14,753 nucleotides of DNA, taken from positions 1-14,753 of the forward strand of contig JAJNDJ010000007.1 in the NCBI GenBank assembly GCA_021156345.1, read 5' to 3'. The notes beneath the pieces were generated by a model. It worked only from the letters and a program-made list of their open reading frames with translations, ran no database searches and was not told the origin of the DNA. Positions 1-7,346 of the stretch are shown here, in pieces (the stretch's first letter is position 1; each line of letters opens with the position of its first letter). The stretch is from Rubrobacteraceae bacterium (GTDB lineage Bacteria; Actinomycetota; Rubrobacteria; Rubrobacterales; Rubrobacteraceae). The translations under genes were made by a program, and so were the position numbers.

Positions 1-1
1 A

Positions 2-124
2 TTCGACGTGGTGGTAATAAGCGAGCTTCGCGACGGGAAGATGTGGCGAGACAGATGGTACTTCGCCGAGCCGTTCGAGGCTCCGGAGTGGCGGGCGCAG
101 TGGGTCGAGCGGACGGACTTATAG
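2..124 (+). CDS. NTF2/SnoaL-like protein, C-terminal fragment (partial)
   Basis: The window opens inside this plus-strand gene; only the last 40 codons before a TAG stop are present. The visible tail includes the stretch DGKMWRDRWYFAEPFEAPEW. This style of ending, a beta strand with 'DGKI.R..WYF..PFEAPEWRA', is what I recall from nuclear-transport-factor-2-like (SnoaL fold) proteins of actinobacteria. These are small alpha+beta barrels that act as isomerases or cyclases, or bind small ligands. No catalytic residue can be judged from the fragment. It is the only plus-strand gene and converges with the beta-propeller gene, with 78 bases between the two stop codons. Family assignment rests on pattern memory, so it is moderate; that this is real coding sequence is likely. 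Confidence 0.6.
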   Translation, partial: FDVVVISELRDGKMWRDRWYFAEPFEAPEWRAQWVERTDL

Positions 125-160
125 GTCCCGGGCCGAGGCTGCTAGAGACCCCGACCCTCT

Positions 161-174
161 CCTAGACCTCTAGG
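161..174. repeat. short palindrome in convergent gap
   Basis: CCTAGACCTCTAGG is a perfect inverted repeat with 6-bp arms and a 2-base centre. It lies between the convergent stop codons of the NTF2-like gene and the propeller gene (125-202). Its place would suit a bidirectional transcription end, but no run of T follows on either strand, so this role is only a possibility. Confidence 0.3.
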
Positions 175-202
175 TTGCCCTCTTCGCCCGCAGGAGAAGC
201 CG

Positions 203-1138
203 CTACGGACGACTCCCCCAGGAAGGACCGCTTTCGTTCGCGTTGTTGTTGGTGGCTTGGGTCTTACCCCCTCCGAAGGCGTTGATAGTGTAGATGTCGC
301 TCTCGGCATTGCCTTTGGACACCGTGTAGACGATCTTCTTGCCGTCGGGCGAGTAGGAAGGAGATGTATCGTACATGTTGTTGTGGGTGAGTCTGGTCCT
401 AGCACCTCCACCGGCCCTGATCTTGTAGATGTCGCTCTCGGCATTATTGCGCTCCAAGCCTGCCAAGCCTGCGTAGACGATCTTTTGGCCGTCGGGCGAA
501 TAGTCAGGAGCAAACTCGTCGTTGTTGTTGTGGGTGAGTTGGGTCTTACCATCCCCGCCTACGTTGATCGTGTAGAGCTCCGTGTCCGGGTGGGGGTTTG
601 CTGCTGTCTTATGGTAGTCCCAATAGACGATCTTTTGGCCGTCGGGCGAGTAGGAAGGCTGTCCGCCGTTCGTAACTTTGGTCTTACCACCCCCGCCTAC
701 ATAGATAGTGTAGATCTCCGTGTCCCCGGTGGCGTTGCTGTACACCATGTAGACGATCTTTTTGCCGTCGGGCGAGTAGGAAGGAGTGGCTTCGTCCGTG
801 TTGTTGTGGGTGAGTTGGGTCTTACCTCTCCCACCGACTTTGATCGTGCAGATCTCGGCGTCGTTTCTATCGAACTCCACGTAGGCGATCCTCTTGGCGC
901 TTGGCGAGTAGGAAGGTGTGACGTCGTCCCTATTGTTGTTGGTGACCTGGAACTTATCCCCGCCGCTGGAGTTGATAGTGTAGATCTCGTAGTCGTTCCC
1001 GTCGTAGGCCGAATAGGCTATCCTGCCATTCTTGCCCGGAAAGGTAGCCTCCGCCTTCTCTGAGACCCCCGATAAGGCCACCGCGCAAGCCACCGCAGCC
1101 GCGACCATCACCGGTAAATAGAGCGTCCGTCTTGACAT
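203..1138 (-). CDS. Secreted TolB/WD40-like (PD40) beta-propeller protein
   Basis: This predicted 311-residue exported protein has a short basic start (MSRR), a hydrophobic segment at about residues 9-25, and a likely signal-peptidase site after an AEA near residue 32. The rest is beta-propeller. The blade motif PSYSPDGKKIVY and close variants occur five times, each followed by 'E/D-I-Y-T-I...GG..KTQLT.NN'. A last half-motif (GPSWGSRP) probably pairs with the first strand to close a six-bladed ring. PD40/TolB-like propellers usually bind proteins or sugars at the cell surface; no enzyme motif is visible. I chose ATG at 1138 because GGGGGAG (1145-1151) sits 6 bases upstream. A GTG seven codons further upstream would place that ribosome site inside the gene. 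The gene follows the PLP-enzyme gene after 228 bases and may have its own promoter. Partner and role are unknown. Confidence 0.85.
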   Translation of the reverse strand: MSRRTLYLPVMVAAAVACAVALSGVSEKAEATFPGKNGRIAYSAYDGNDYEIYTINSSGGDKFQVTNNNRDDVTPSYSPSAKRIAYVEFDRNDAEICTIKVGGRGKTQLTHNNTDEATPSYSPDGKKIVYMVYSNATGDTEIYTIYVGGGGKTKVTNGGQPSYSPDGQKIVYWDYHKTAANPHPDTELYTINVGGDGKTQLTHNNNDEFAPDYSPDGQKIVYAGLAGLERNNAESDIYKIRAGGGARTRLTHNNMYDTSPSYSPDGKKIVYTVSKGNAESDIYTINAFGGGKTQATNNNANESGPSWGSRP

Positions 1139-1170
1139 GTGGATCTCCCCCTTCGTCACGTAACGAGGGA

Positions 1171-1176
1171 AGTATA
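1171..1176 (-). promoter_or_regulatory. candidate -10 box for the propeller gene
   Basis: On the minus strand this reads TATACT, 32 bases upstream of the ATG at 1138, in an otherwise very GC-rich gap. The hexamer matches a -10 element well, but the bases 17-18 upstream (AATAGG/CAATAG) are not a recognisable -35. Downstream, 1154-1165 (CGTCACGTAACG) is an imperfect palindrome that could be a protein site. The call is tentative. Confidence 0.35.
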
Positions 1177-1202
1177 CTCCAGGGACGGGGCGGCCTATTG
1201 GC

Positions 1203-1258
1203 CGAACGCCACGCCCGTCCCGGCGGGGAAGGCACCGGCCTCGAACGCCACGCGTTCG
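1203..1258. repeat. 12-bp direct repeat and 7-bp-stem hairpin upstream of propeller gene
   Basis: CGAACGCCACGC occurs at 1203-1214 and again at 1242-1253. The second copy is also the left part of a perfect hairpin, CGAACGC-CAC-GCGTTCG (1242-1258). A smaller hairpin, CGGCC-TATT-GGCCG, lies at 1191-1204. The group sits between the end of the PLP-enzyme gene and the candidate -10 of the propeller gene. It could be an operator array or a transcript-end structure; no T run follows. Confidence 0.4.
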
Positions 1259-1366
1259 TCGCCCCGCAAGCGCGTCCCGCGGCCCAGGACCACCTCCATC
1301 CGACGAGAAAGCGTCCGTTCTGCTGTTCGGTATCGCGGCGGGCTTATGGCGGGCATCTTCGAGGAG

Positions 1367-2638
1367 CTAGGCTGTCCGGGATTGGCCGTGCCCGGGAAGG
1401 CTGTGTGCCAGGGCGTCTATATCGAGGTCGGCGGGGTCTACGACGGGAGGTTCGGGGAGGGTCTGTGGCGGCGGATACTTCTGTCCGATCCCGCAGTCGA
1501 AGACGACGACCTCGTCGTCGCGCCCGATCTCTCCTCTGCCGCGCAGTACTGGGACAGCGGCGAGGGCCGCGGCGGACTCGGGGCTGACGTAGCCGGCTCC
1601 CATGCGTCCTGCGAACGTCTGCATCTCCGAAATAGAGTCTTCGCTCACGGCCACGGCCGTGCCTTCCGATTCTCTCAGGGCGTCCAGGATCAGGAAGTCA
1701 CCAACGGCGGAAGGGACCCTGATACCGGAGGCCCTGGTGTTGGCGTCCTGCCAGGGCTCGGCGAACCTGATTCCCGACTCGAATGCTCTGACAATTGGCG
1801 CACAACCCTCTGATTGCACGCTCACCATCCTTGGCCTGTTGGGCCCGATCAGGCCGAGTTCCTCTAGTTCTTGGAAGGCTTTCCACATGCCCACGAGGCC
1901 AGTGCCCCCGCCAGTTGGGTAGACGATCATGTCGGGAAGTCGCCAGCCGTGCTGTTCGGCGAGTTCGAAGCCCATGGTCTTCTTGCCCTCGACGCGGTAC
2001 GGCTCTTTGAGCGTACTCACGTCGAAGGCACCTATCCTCGGGGCGAGGGAGGTCGAGATCTTGCCGCAGTCGGAGATAAGACCTCGCACCAGGATAAGCC
2101 GCGCCCCCATCGCGAGCACTTCCTGCTGGTTGACGAGGGTAGCATCCACGGGCGTCAGCACCGTGACGTGCGCGCCGGCAGCCGCACCGTAGGCCGCGAG
2201 CGCACCTGCGGCGTTTCCCGCCGAAGGCGCGATGAACGAGGTGACGCCCAGCTCCATTGCGCGCGAGACGGCCACTGCCATCCCTCGCGCCTTGAACGAA
2301 CCCGTAGGGTTGAGGCCTTCGGCCTTGGTGGAGAGATGGGGTACGCCGAGCGCCCGGCCGAGCCGTGGTTGCGCCAGGAGCGGCGTATCACCCTCTCCCA
2401 GATATACGACGTTAGTCCGGTCCCTCACCGGCAGGAGTTCTGCCCAGCGCCAGAGACCACCCGTCCGGCGCTCGGCCAGAGATTCCTCTGTCAGAGTTCG
2501 GGTGGCTTTCTCGATGTCGTAGCGGGCTAGCAGCGGGCGGCCGTCCACGGGGTCGAGCCCCATTAACTCGTCCGCAGGGTAGCTCTCCCCCGAAAGCGCG
2601 CCCTGTAGATGCGTAAATGTAGAACCGGTGTCGTTCAA
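1367..2638 (-). CDS. Threonine-synthase-like PLP-dependent enzyme
   Basis: The 423-residue protein is a fold-type II PLP enzyme closest in style to threonine synthase, which makes threonine from O-phosphohomoserine. The PLP lysine is K116 in NPTGSFKARG. The cofactor phosphate loop is at about 138-147 (PSAGNAAGAL) and a glycine-rich cofactor loop is PTGGGTGLVG at 241-250. In many relatives the N-terminus carries a CxxC...CxxC knuckle. Here the same four positions are G13, S16, D29 and D32, although the surrounding sequence (SGESYPADEL, GRPLLARYD) is kept. The start is TTG at 2638, two bases after the TGA of the isochorismatase gene and without a good ribosome site, so translation is probably coupled. 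No homoserine dehydrogenase or kinase is nearby. Its place at the end of a catabolic unit suggests either true threonine synthesis or a beta/gamma-eliminating role on another hydroxy or amino acid. The fold is certain; the reaction is not. Confidence 0.8.
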   Translation of the reverse strand: MNDTGSTFTHLQGALSGESYPADELMGLDPVDGRPLLARYDIEKATRTLTEESLAERRTGGLWRWAELLPVRDRTNVVYLGEGDTPLLAQPRLGRALGVPHLSTKAEGLNPTGSFKARGMAVAVSRAMELGVTSFIAPSAGNAAGALAAYGAAAGAHVTVLTPVDATLVNQQEVLAMGARLILVRGLISDCGKISTSLAPRIGAFDVSTLKEPYRVEGKKTMGFELAEQHGWRLPDMIVYPTGGGTGLVGMWKAFQELEELGLIGPNRPRMVSVQSEGCAPIVRAFESGIRFAEPWQDANTRASGIRVPSAVGDFLILDALRESEGTAVAVSEDSISEMQTFAGRMGAGYVSPESAAALAAVPVLRGRGEIGRDDEVVVFDCGIGQKYPPPQTLPEPPVVDPADLDIDALAHSLPGHGQSRTA

Positions 2639-2657
2639 GTCAACCCGTTAGAACCGG
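2620..2657. repeat. 9-bp direct repeat across the isochorismatase/PLP-enzyme junction
   Basis: TAGAACCGG (plus strand) occurs at 2620-2628 and 2649-2657, 29 bases apart start to start. One copy lies in the last codons of the isochorismatase gene and the other in the first codons of the PLP-enzyme gene. It may be chance or the trace of a small duplication or rearrangement at this junction. Confidence 0.45.
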
Positions 2658-3251
2658 CGCAATTCTACCCGAGCGCCGAAGGTAACACCATCCCGAAACC
2701 TCGGCGCTGTCGTAGAGGTTCGCCTCGTGGGCGTCGGGGTTGCGGTCGCCTACGGCCTCGCGCGGGACGACGGGGCGGAAGCCGTACTGGAGGGCGTCGA
2801 CGGCCGTTGCGCGGACGCATCCAGAGGTGGATGCGCCGGTGATGATGAGGGTGTCTATGCCTGCGGCTGTGAGGAGGCTGGAGAGGCCCGTGCCAAAGAA
2901 GCCTGAAGCGAAGAGCTTGTTCAGGACGGGCTCCGTCGCCCCCGGGGCTATGCGGGGATCGACCTCGGCCCAGCGGGTTCCGGCCTGCAGGGTCAGGAGG
3001 GCCGGTACCTTATCTATGAAGGCTGCTGCGGTAAGTTTGTCGCTCTCGCGGTAGGCGACTGTGGTGAAAACGATGGGGATCTCTGCTCGTCGGGCTGCTC
3101 TCAGGAGTTTCTGGATCTCCGAGATCGGGCCTTCGAGGTCACAGGCCAGGGGAGATTCGGGATCTGTGAACCCAACAGTCATGTCTATGACGACGAGGGC
3201 GGGACGGCGACCGAAGCCGCCGCGTCCGCCGAACCCTTCTATGTGCGCCAA
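2640..3251 (-). CDS. Isochorismatase-fold amidohydrolase, N-carbamoylsarcosine-amidase type
   Basis: The 203-residue product belongs to the cysteine hydrolase (isochorismatase) superfamily. The catalytic triad can be placed as D23 (in ALVVIDM), K112 (in LNKLFASGFFGT) and C145 (in TGASTSGCVRATAVDALQYG). The early FTDPESPLACD stretch and the overall pattern resemble N-carbamoylsarcosine amidohydrolase, which hydrolyses N-carbamoyl amino acids to CO2, ammonia and the amine. I prefer TTG at 3251 as start because GGGAGGT (3258-3264) lies just upstream; a GTG at 3302 would overlap hyuB and place that site inside the gene. The gene follows hyuB after 14 bases. The last 20 or so residues (after NLYDSAE) do not look like the family's usual ending, and another frame reads GFGMVLPSALG before a stop at 2665-2667, so a late frameshift is possible. 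The exact substrate is not known. Confidence 0.85.
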   Translation of the reverse strand: MAHIEGFGGRGGFGRRPALVVIDMTVGFTDPESPLACDLEGPISEIQKLLRAARRAEIPIVFTTVAYRESDKLTAAAFIDKVPALLTLQAGTRWAEVDPRIAPGATEPVLNKLFASGFFGTGLSSLLTAAGIDTLIITGASTSGCVRATAVDALQYGFRPVVPREAVGDRNPDAHEANLYDSAEVSGWCYLRRSGRIAPVLTG

Positions 3252-3257
3252 AGTGTT

Positions 3258-3264
3258 ACCTCCC
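3258..3264 (-). promoter_or_regulatory. ribosome binding site deciding the TTG start
   Basis: On the minus strand GGGAGGT lies directly after the hyuB stop (3266-3268) and 6 bases before TTG at 3251. It is the reason for preferring the TTG start of the isochorismatase-like gene over the GTG at 3302. Confidence 0.7.
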
Positions 3265-3265
3265 G

Positions 3266-5152
3266 TTACCCCCGCGCCTTGCCGAGCTCGCCGGAGAGCC
3301 ACTCGTCGAACTTGCGGCGGGTCTCGGCGATTATACGCCGCTGCTCATCGAGGGGCGGTAGGTCCCCATGGTCGAATCCCGACGACTCGCCACGGCTAGC
3401 CATTATCTCCTCGCGCTTCGACCCGGTCGCTCCCGCGTCTACGGCGCCGTCCTCGTCTACAACGACGCCGTAGACTTTGCCGGCGGCTTCGGGGCTGATG
3501 AGCCTCCAGCGGACGTCTTTCGCTATTGCCTCAGGCTCGCGTTCCAGCGGATCTCCGACACCGCCGGCGCCTGCCGTCTCGAAGATGAGACGATCGCCCT
3601 CGAAGACGGGCACGTCGCGCACTTTGGCCGGCATGTCGACCTCTTCGCCGTTCGCCCTGAGGAGCGTCTTCCTGGAGGCTGCACCAGGCTTGCCGCCGTC
3701 CACGCCGTAGGGGTAGGTGTGATGCCTATCGTCCTGGTATGTGATGCGGCCGTCGGCCAGGAAACGGTAGACTTTCTTTATCCCGCAGCCGCCCCTGAAC
3801 TGGCCGGCGCCGCAGGAGTCTTTGCGGGCCGAGTACTCCTCCACGATCATGGGGTAGTAAGTCTCCATGTACTCGGCGGGGACGGCGAGGAACTCGGGCC
3901 ACCAGGAGTGTCCGTCGAGGCCGTCCTTGCCTGGGATGGCCGGAATCCCGCCGTAAAGGATCTCCATGGTCTGGAACGGCTCGCCGGTCTCTTTTACGCC
4001 TGAGTAGACGAAGTTGGGGCTCGTCCCGTAGGAACCCGAGACGTTGAAGCCTATGGCCTTGGCGTAGACGGCTCCGAGGACGTCGAACTGCCGCGCCATG
4101 ACGACCAGGCGGTTGCTCAAGGGCGCAGGCTCCCTGGGACGCAGGACCGTGCCGTCAGGGATATTTACCTTGATAATGTCAGCGTAGCCGTCGTTGAAGA
4201 GGATGGTCGGGTCTACGGCGGAGATCAGGAAGACCCCCGCGAACATCTGAAACATCTCTTTGTTGAGGAGGAAGTTGACCGGTCCAGGGACCTGCGCATC
4301 TGTGCCCGTCCAGTCTAAGTGCAACGAATCACCCTCGCGCCACATCGCGAGCTTGAGCTTTATGGGACCGTTGCCCAGCCCGTCATCGTCGGTATAGTCC
4401 TCGAACTCGAAACGCTCGCCTTCGGGGATGAGCTGGCGGATCAGATTTATGATGCTCGTGCGTGTCCGCGCGAGGAGCGCGTCGCAGGCCTCCAGGTACG
4501 TATCTTTACCGAAGCGGTCGCAGATGTCTTTTACCCGCTGGGCGCCTGCGGCGGTCCCAGCGGCTATGGCCATGACGTCGGCGCGGGTCTCACGCGGGGT
4601 GCGGGAATTGTGGCAGAAGAAGCGCAGTACCTCCTCGTTCAGAGTGCCTCCATCGTAGAGCTTGACCGGCGGCAGTCTGACGCCCTCCTCGTATATGGAG
4701 CGGGCGTCGATGGGGATGGAACCCGCGGTCGAGCCACCGACGTCCATGAGGTTTCCCCACTGTAAAGCGTAACCTATATGATCTTCTTCGTAGAAGATCG
4801 GACGTACCAGCAGGATGTCGGGAAGGTGGGAGGTACTCCCCTCCATCATGTATGGGTCATTGAGGGCGATGACGTCGCCGTCCTTCAAATCCTCGACGGT
4901 GTAGGGGGAGTTCTCCAGCACGGTCTCTACGGGGCTCCCGAACTGGCCTACGACCATACGGCCTTGGCGGTCCGCTATGAGGGGGAACTCGTCGGCCTGT
5001 TCCCGGATCACGGGGCTTACGGCGGTGGTGACGAGTACCCTGTCCATCTCGTGGCGGATGTTCTTCAGCGCGTTCTCGATGATGTCGAGGGTAACGTGGT
5101 CTATGTCGTGTTCCCGTACGAAGTCCGGCTCGGCCTGCTCTTGCAATGTCAT
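3266..5152 (-). CDS. hyuB: Hydantoinase B/oxoprolinase family subunit (HyuB-like)
   Basis: This 628-residue protein is the HyuB partner of the HyuA gene just upstream. Together they would form an ATP-dependent complex of the N-methylhydantoinase/5-oxoprolinase/acetone-carboxylase superfamily. In that superfamily HyuA activates the substrate with ATP and HyuB completes ring opening or carboxylation. Family signs are IIENALKNIRHEMDRVL (about 24-40), LNDPYMMEGSTSHLPDILLV (about 97-116), DVGGSTAGS (about 137-145), YEEGVRLPPVKLY (about 154-166), and the late glycine-rich CGAGQFRGGCG and TAGAGGVGDPLER blocks. The family's usual histidine-rich lead-in before 'DVGG' reads GNLM here. The C-terminus continues for about 50 residues past the usual core with charged sequence. 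ATG at 5152 follows the hyuA stop by three bases, and its GAGGAGG site (5161-5167) lies inside the hyuA end. Hydantoinase, oxoprolinase, lactamase or carboxylase activity cannot be separated by eye. Confidence 0.88.
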   Translation of the reverse strand: MTLQEQAEPDFVREHDIDHVTLDIIENALKNIRHEMDRVLVTTAVSPVIREQADEFPLIADRQGRMVVGQFGSPVETVLENSPYTVEDLKDGDVIALNDPYMMEGSTSHLPDILLVRPIFYEEDHIGYALQWGNLMDVGGSTAGSIPIDARSIYEEGVRLPPVKLYDGGTLNEEVLRFFCHNSRTPRETRADVMAIAAGTAAGAQRVKDICDRFGKDTYLEACDALLARTRTSIINLIRQLIPEGERFEFEDYTDDDGLGNGPIKLKLAMWREGDSLHLDWTGTDAQVPGPVNFLLNKEMFQMFAGVFLISAVDPTILFNDGYADIIKVNIPDGTVLRPREPAPLSNRLVVMARQFDVLGAVYAKAIGFNVSGSYGTSPNFVYSGVKETGEPFQTMEILYGGIPAIPGKDGLDGHSWWPEFLAVPAEYMETYYPMIVEEYSARKDSCGAGQFRGGCGIKKVYRFLADGRITYQDDRHHTYPYGVDGGKPGAASRKTLLRANGEEVDMPAKVRDVPVFEGDRLIFETAGAGGVGDPLEREPEAIAKDVRWRLISPEAAGKVYGVVVDEDGAVDAGATGSKREEIMASRGESSGFDHGDLPPLDEQRRIIAETRRKFDEWLSGELGKARG

Positions 5153-5155
5153 TGC

Positions 5156-7207
5156 TTATGCCTCCTCGATCAGGATATTCCCGATGCGGTCAACAGCGCC
5201 CCTGTAGCCAGGCTCTATGACCGTAGTCGTATCGTCCTGCACGACGATCGCGGGTCCTTCTACTTTGTCGCCGGGACGAAGCCCGCCGCGGTCGTGTACC
5301 GGGGTCTCGACCCATTCGCCACCGAAGTACACCTGCTCTTCGCGCAGGATGGACCCCGATACGTCCTGGGAGGCGCCATCCTCACTCTCGACCAGGCTCA
5401 CGCCTTTGATGGTACCGCGGCCGACGACGCGGACGGTGGCGATCTCCAGCGGCGAGTCAGGCAGCTCGAAGTTGTACCGCTGACGGTGGGCCTCCTCGAA
5501 CCGGCCGCGCAGGAAGGCGCTGTCCTCGCCCGTGAGCTCTTCCAGCTCGAACCGGCAAGGGATCTGGATGTTCTGCAGGTGGTAGCGGCAATCCGCGTAC
5601 AGGTCGAAGCGTTTGTACTCCTCCCCGACACCCTCCCCGTCCAGCCACTCATCGGCCCCCGCGATGAGCCCCTCGACCGTCGTCTTGAGCTCGGAGGCTG
5701 GTGTCTCCTCGGCGGTACGCAGGTACGTCTCCGGGAACTCGTTCTGGATGTCAGAGGAGAGGAACCCGAAGGCGCTCATCACGCCTGGGGTTGGGGGTAC
5801 GATCACCGACCGCGACCGGATGAGCCGCCCGAGGGCGTTGGCGTGCATCGGGCCGGCCCCGCCGAACGCGACGAGCCCGAACTCCCTGGGGTCGTAGCCG
5901 CGCTCGACGCTCACGACCCTGAGCGCGGCGTGCATGTTCTCGTTGACGACAGCCAGTATCGCCTCTGCCGCCTCCTCTACGCTCATCCCGAGCTGCTCTG
6001 TAATGGTCCCGACGGCCTCTCTCGCCGCTTCCTCGTCCATCTCAAGCGTGCCTCCTAGGGCGACGCCAGGCGGTATGCGGTGCAACACCACGTTCGCGTC
6101 GGTCACGGTCGGGGCCTCGCCGCCGCGCCCGTAGGCCGCCGGCCCCGGGTCGGCGCCTGCGCTCGCCGGCCCGACCTGAAGGGCGCCACTCGCCGAGACG
6201 AACGCGATGGAGCCGCCGCCAGCCCCGACGCTGTGGACGTCCACAGCGGGGGATTTGAACTGGAAGTACCCCAGCTGGATGTCGCGCCGCACGGGCGTCT
6301 CGCCGTTCAAGCATAGCGACACGTCGGTGCTAGTTCCGCCCATGTCGAAAGTGAGGATATCGGGGACCCCGATCTCACGTGCCAGATACGCCGAGCCGGT
6401 GACACCGCCTGAGGGTCCTGACAGGGCTATCTGGATCGGACTCTCCGCAACCGCCTCTGTGCTCATCGCCCCGCCGTCGGAACGGACGATGGAGAGCCGG
6501 CCGTCGAACCGCTTCTCCCCCATCGAAGACTCGAAGTTCCGCATGTAGAGCATCGTGCGCGGCTGCACGGCGGTGTTCACCACGGTGGTGAGCGTCCGCT
6601 CGTACTCGCCGTACTCCTGCCCGATGTCCGCCGAGATGGAGACCGAGAGGTCCGGGTACGACTCGCGAACGATGTCCCGCGCGCGCCGCTCGTGCGCCGG
6701 GTTTACATAGGAGTTCAGGAACCCGATGGCCAGCGACTCAACACCCCGGTCAGCCAGTTTGTTCACCGCCTCGCGCACCCCGTCCTCGTCCAGTTCAGTC
6801 AGGACGCTGCCGTCGGGGCCGATGCGTTCCGTGATACCGACCGTATCTGTGGGGTCAGCGGGCGGGTCTGGCTTCTGGAGGGCCATCCAGCCGTAGAGTG
6901 GCCCAGGTGTCCAGGCGCGGGCGAGGAGGAGAACCTGCTCGTGGCCCTTCGTCGCCAGCAGGCCGACGCGAGATCCGGTGTTCGTAAGGATCATGTTCGT
7001 CACCACGGTCGTGCCGTGGAAGAGCAGCTTCAGGTCCGTGAACCCTATGCCTACCTTCTCGCAGACCGCCTCCATACCCTCGACCACGCCACGCGAAGGA
7101 TCGTCGGGCGTGGAGAGGACCTTGCCCTCGGTCAGCTCTCCCGACCCTTCGTCAAAGACCAGCACGTCCGTAAAAGTCCCACCGACATCTACCGCAACGT
7201 TGTACAT
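5156..7207 (-). CDS. hyuA: Hydantoinase A/oxoprolinase family ATP-binding subunit (HyuA-like)
   Basis: The 683-residue protein has the full-length layout of HyuA-type subunits, an ASKHA-fold ATPase that phosphorylates the ring carbonyl or carboxylate substrate. The first phosphate loop is VDVGGTFTD (7-14), followed by HGTTVVTN (63-70), LSGPSGG (261-267), the second phosphate motif FDMGGTSTD (286-294), HSVGAGGGSIA (about 324-334) and the signature VGPASAGADPGPAAYGRGG (344-362). AFGGAGPMHA follows near residue 450. Length and motif order are normal and no key residue is obviously missing. ATG at 7207 has GGGAG 6 bases upstream. It lies 139 bases downstream of the lyase gene and three bases before hyuB. 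Context with a carbamoyl-amidase-like gene favours a hydantoin-type cyclic ureide or lactam over acetone as substrate, but that is inference. Confidence 0.9.
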   Translation of the reverse strand: MYNVAVDVGGTFTDVLVFDEGSGELTEGKVLSTPDDPSRGVVEGMEAVCEKVGIGFTDLKLLFHGTTVVTNMILTNTGSRVGLLATKGHEQVLLLARAWTPGPLYGWMALQKPDPPADPTDTVGITERIGPDGSVLTELDEDGVREAVNKLADRGVESLAIGFLNSYVNPAHERRARDIVRESYPDLSVSISADIGQEYGEYERTLTTVVNTAVQPRTMLYMRNFESSMGEKRFDGRLSIVRSDGGAMSTEAVAESPIQIALSGPSGGVTGSAYLAREIGVPDILTFDMGGTSTDVSLCLNGETPVRRDIQLGYFQFKSPAVDVHSVGAGGGSIAFVSASGALQVGPASAGADPGPAAYGRGGEAPTVTDANVVLHRIPPGVALGGTLEMDEEAAREAVGTITEQLGMSVEEAAEAILAVVNENMHAALRVVSVERGYDPREFGLVAFGGAGPMHANALGRLIRSRSVIVPPTPGVMSAFGFLSSDIQNEFPETYLRTAEETPASELKTTVEGLIAGADEWLDGEGVGEEYKRFDLYADCRYHLQNIQIPCRFELEELTGEDSAFLRGRFEEAHRQRYNFELPDSPLEIATVRVVGRGTIKGVSLVESEDGASQDVSGSILREEQVYFGGEWVETPVHDRGGLRPGDKVEGPAIVVQDDTTTVIEPGYRGAVDRIGNILIEEA

Positions 7208-7346
7208 GGTCGCTCCCTTCGGTCGCTTTGCATTTCAGCTTTCTGTTGGCCAGGCGGCTTATCGTCTGCGCTACCTTCTGCGGACTGTTTATCTGGACAT
7301 GTCATGCTGGTTGCCCTTCTTCGCTTGGGTGGCGCTGCAGTACCTG
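7208..7346 (-). other. 139-bp gap between lyase gene and hyuA
   Basis: This is the only sizeable gap inside the second unit. I see no convincing -35/-10 pair, terminator hairpin or second copy of the TTGTATACAA operator. The only repeat is GGTCGCT occurring twice (about 7207-7226, plus strand) next to the hyuA ribosome site. hyuAB may therefore be read through from the GntR promoter, or have a promoter I cannot recognise. Confidence 0.4.

Noticed and set aside
3252..3302. N-terminal extension of the isochorismatase-like protein from GTG at 3302
   Set aside because: It would overlap the end of hyuB and place a good ribosome site inside the coding region; the extra residues look unlike the family.
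4778..6058. Long plus-strand open frame opposite hyuA and the hyuB start
   Set aside because: It is antisense to two genes with full, ordered family motifs. Long empty antisense frames are expected in high-GC codon-biased DNA, and its translation shows no family pattern.
7189..7305. 38-codon minus-strand frame (starting MTCPDKQ) in the lyase-hyuA gap, overlapping the hyuA start by 19 bases
   Set aside because: It has only a weak AAGGG upstream, no recognisable motif and no run of regulatory codons. It could be a leader peptide, but chance is as likely.
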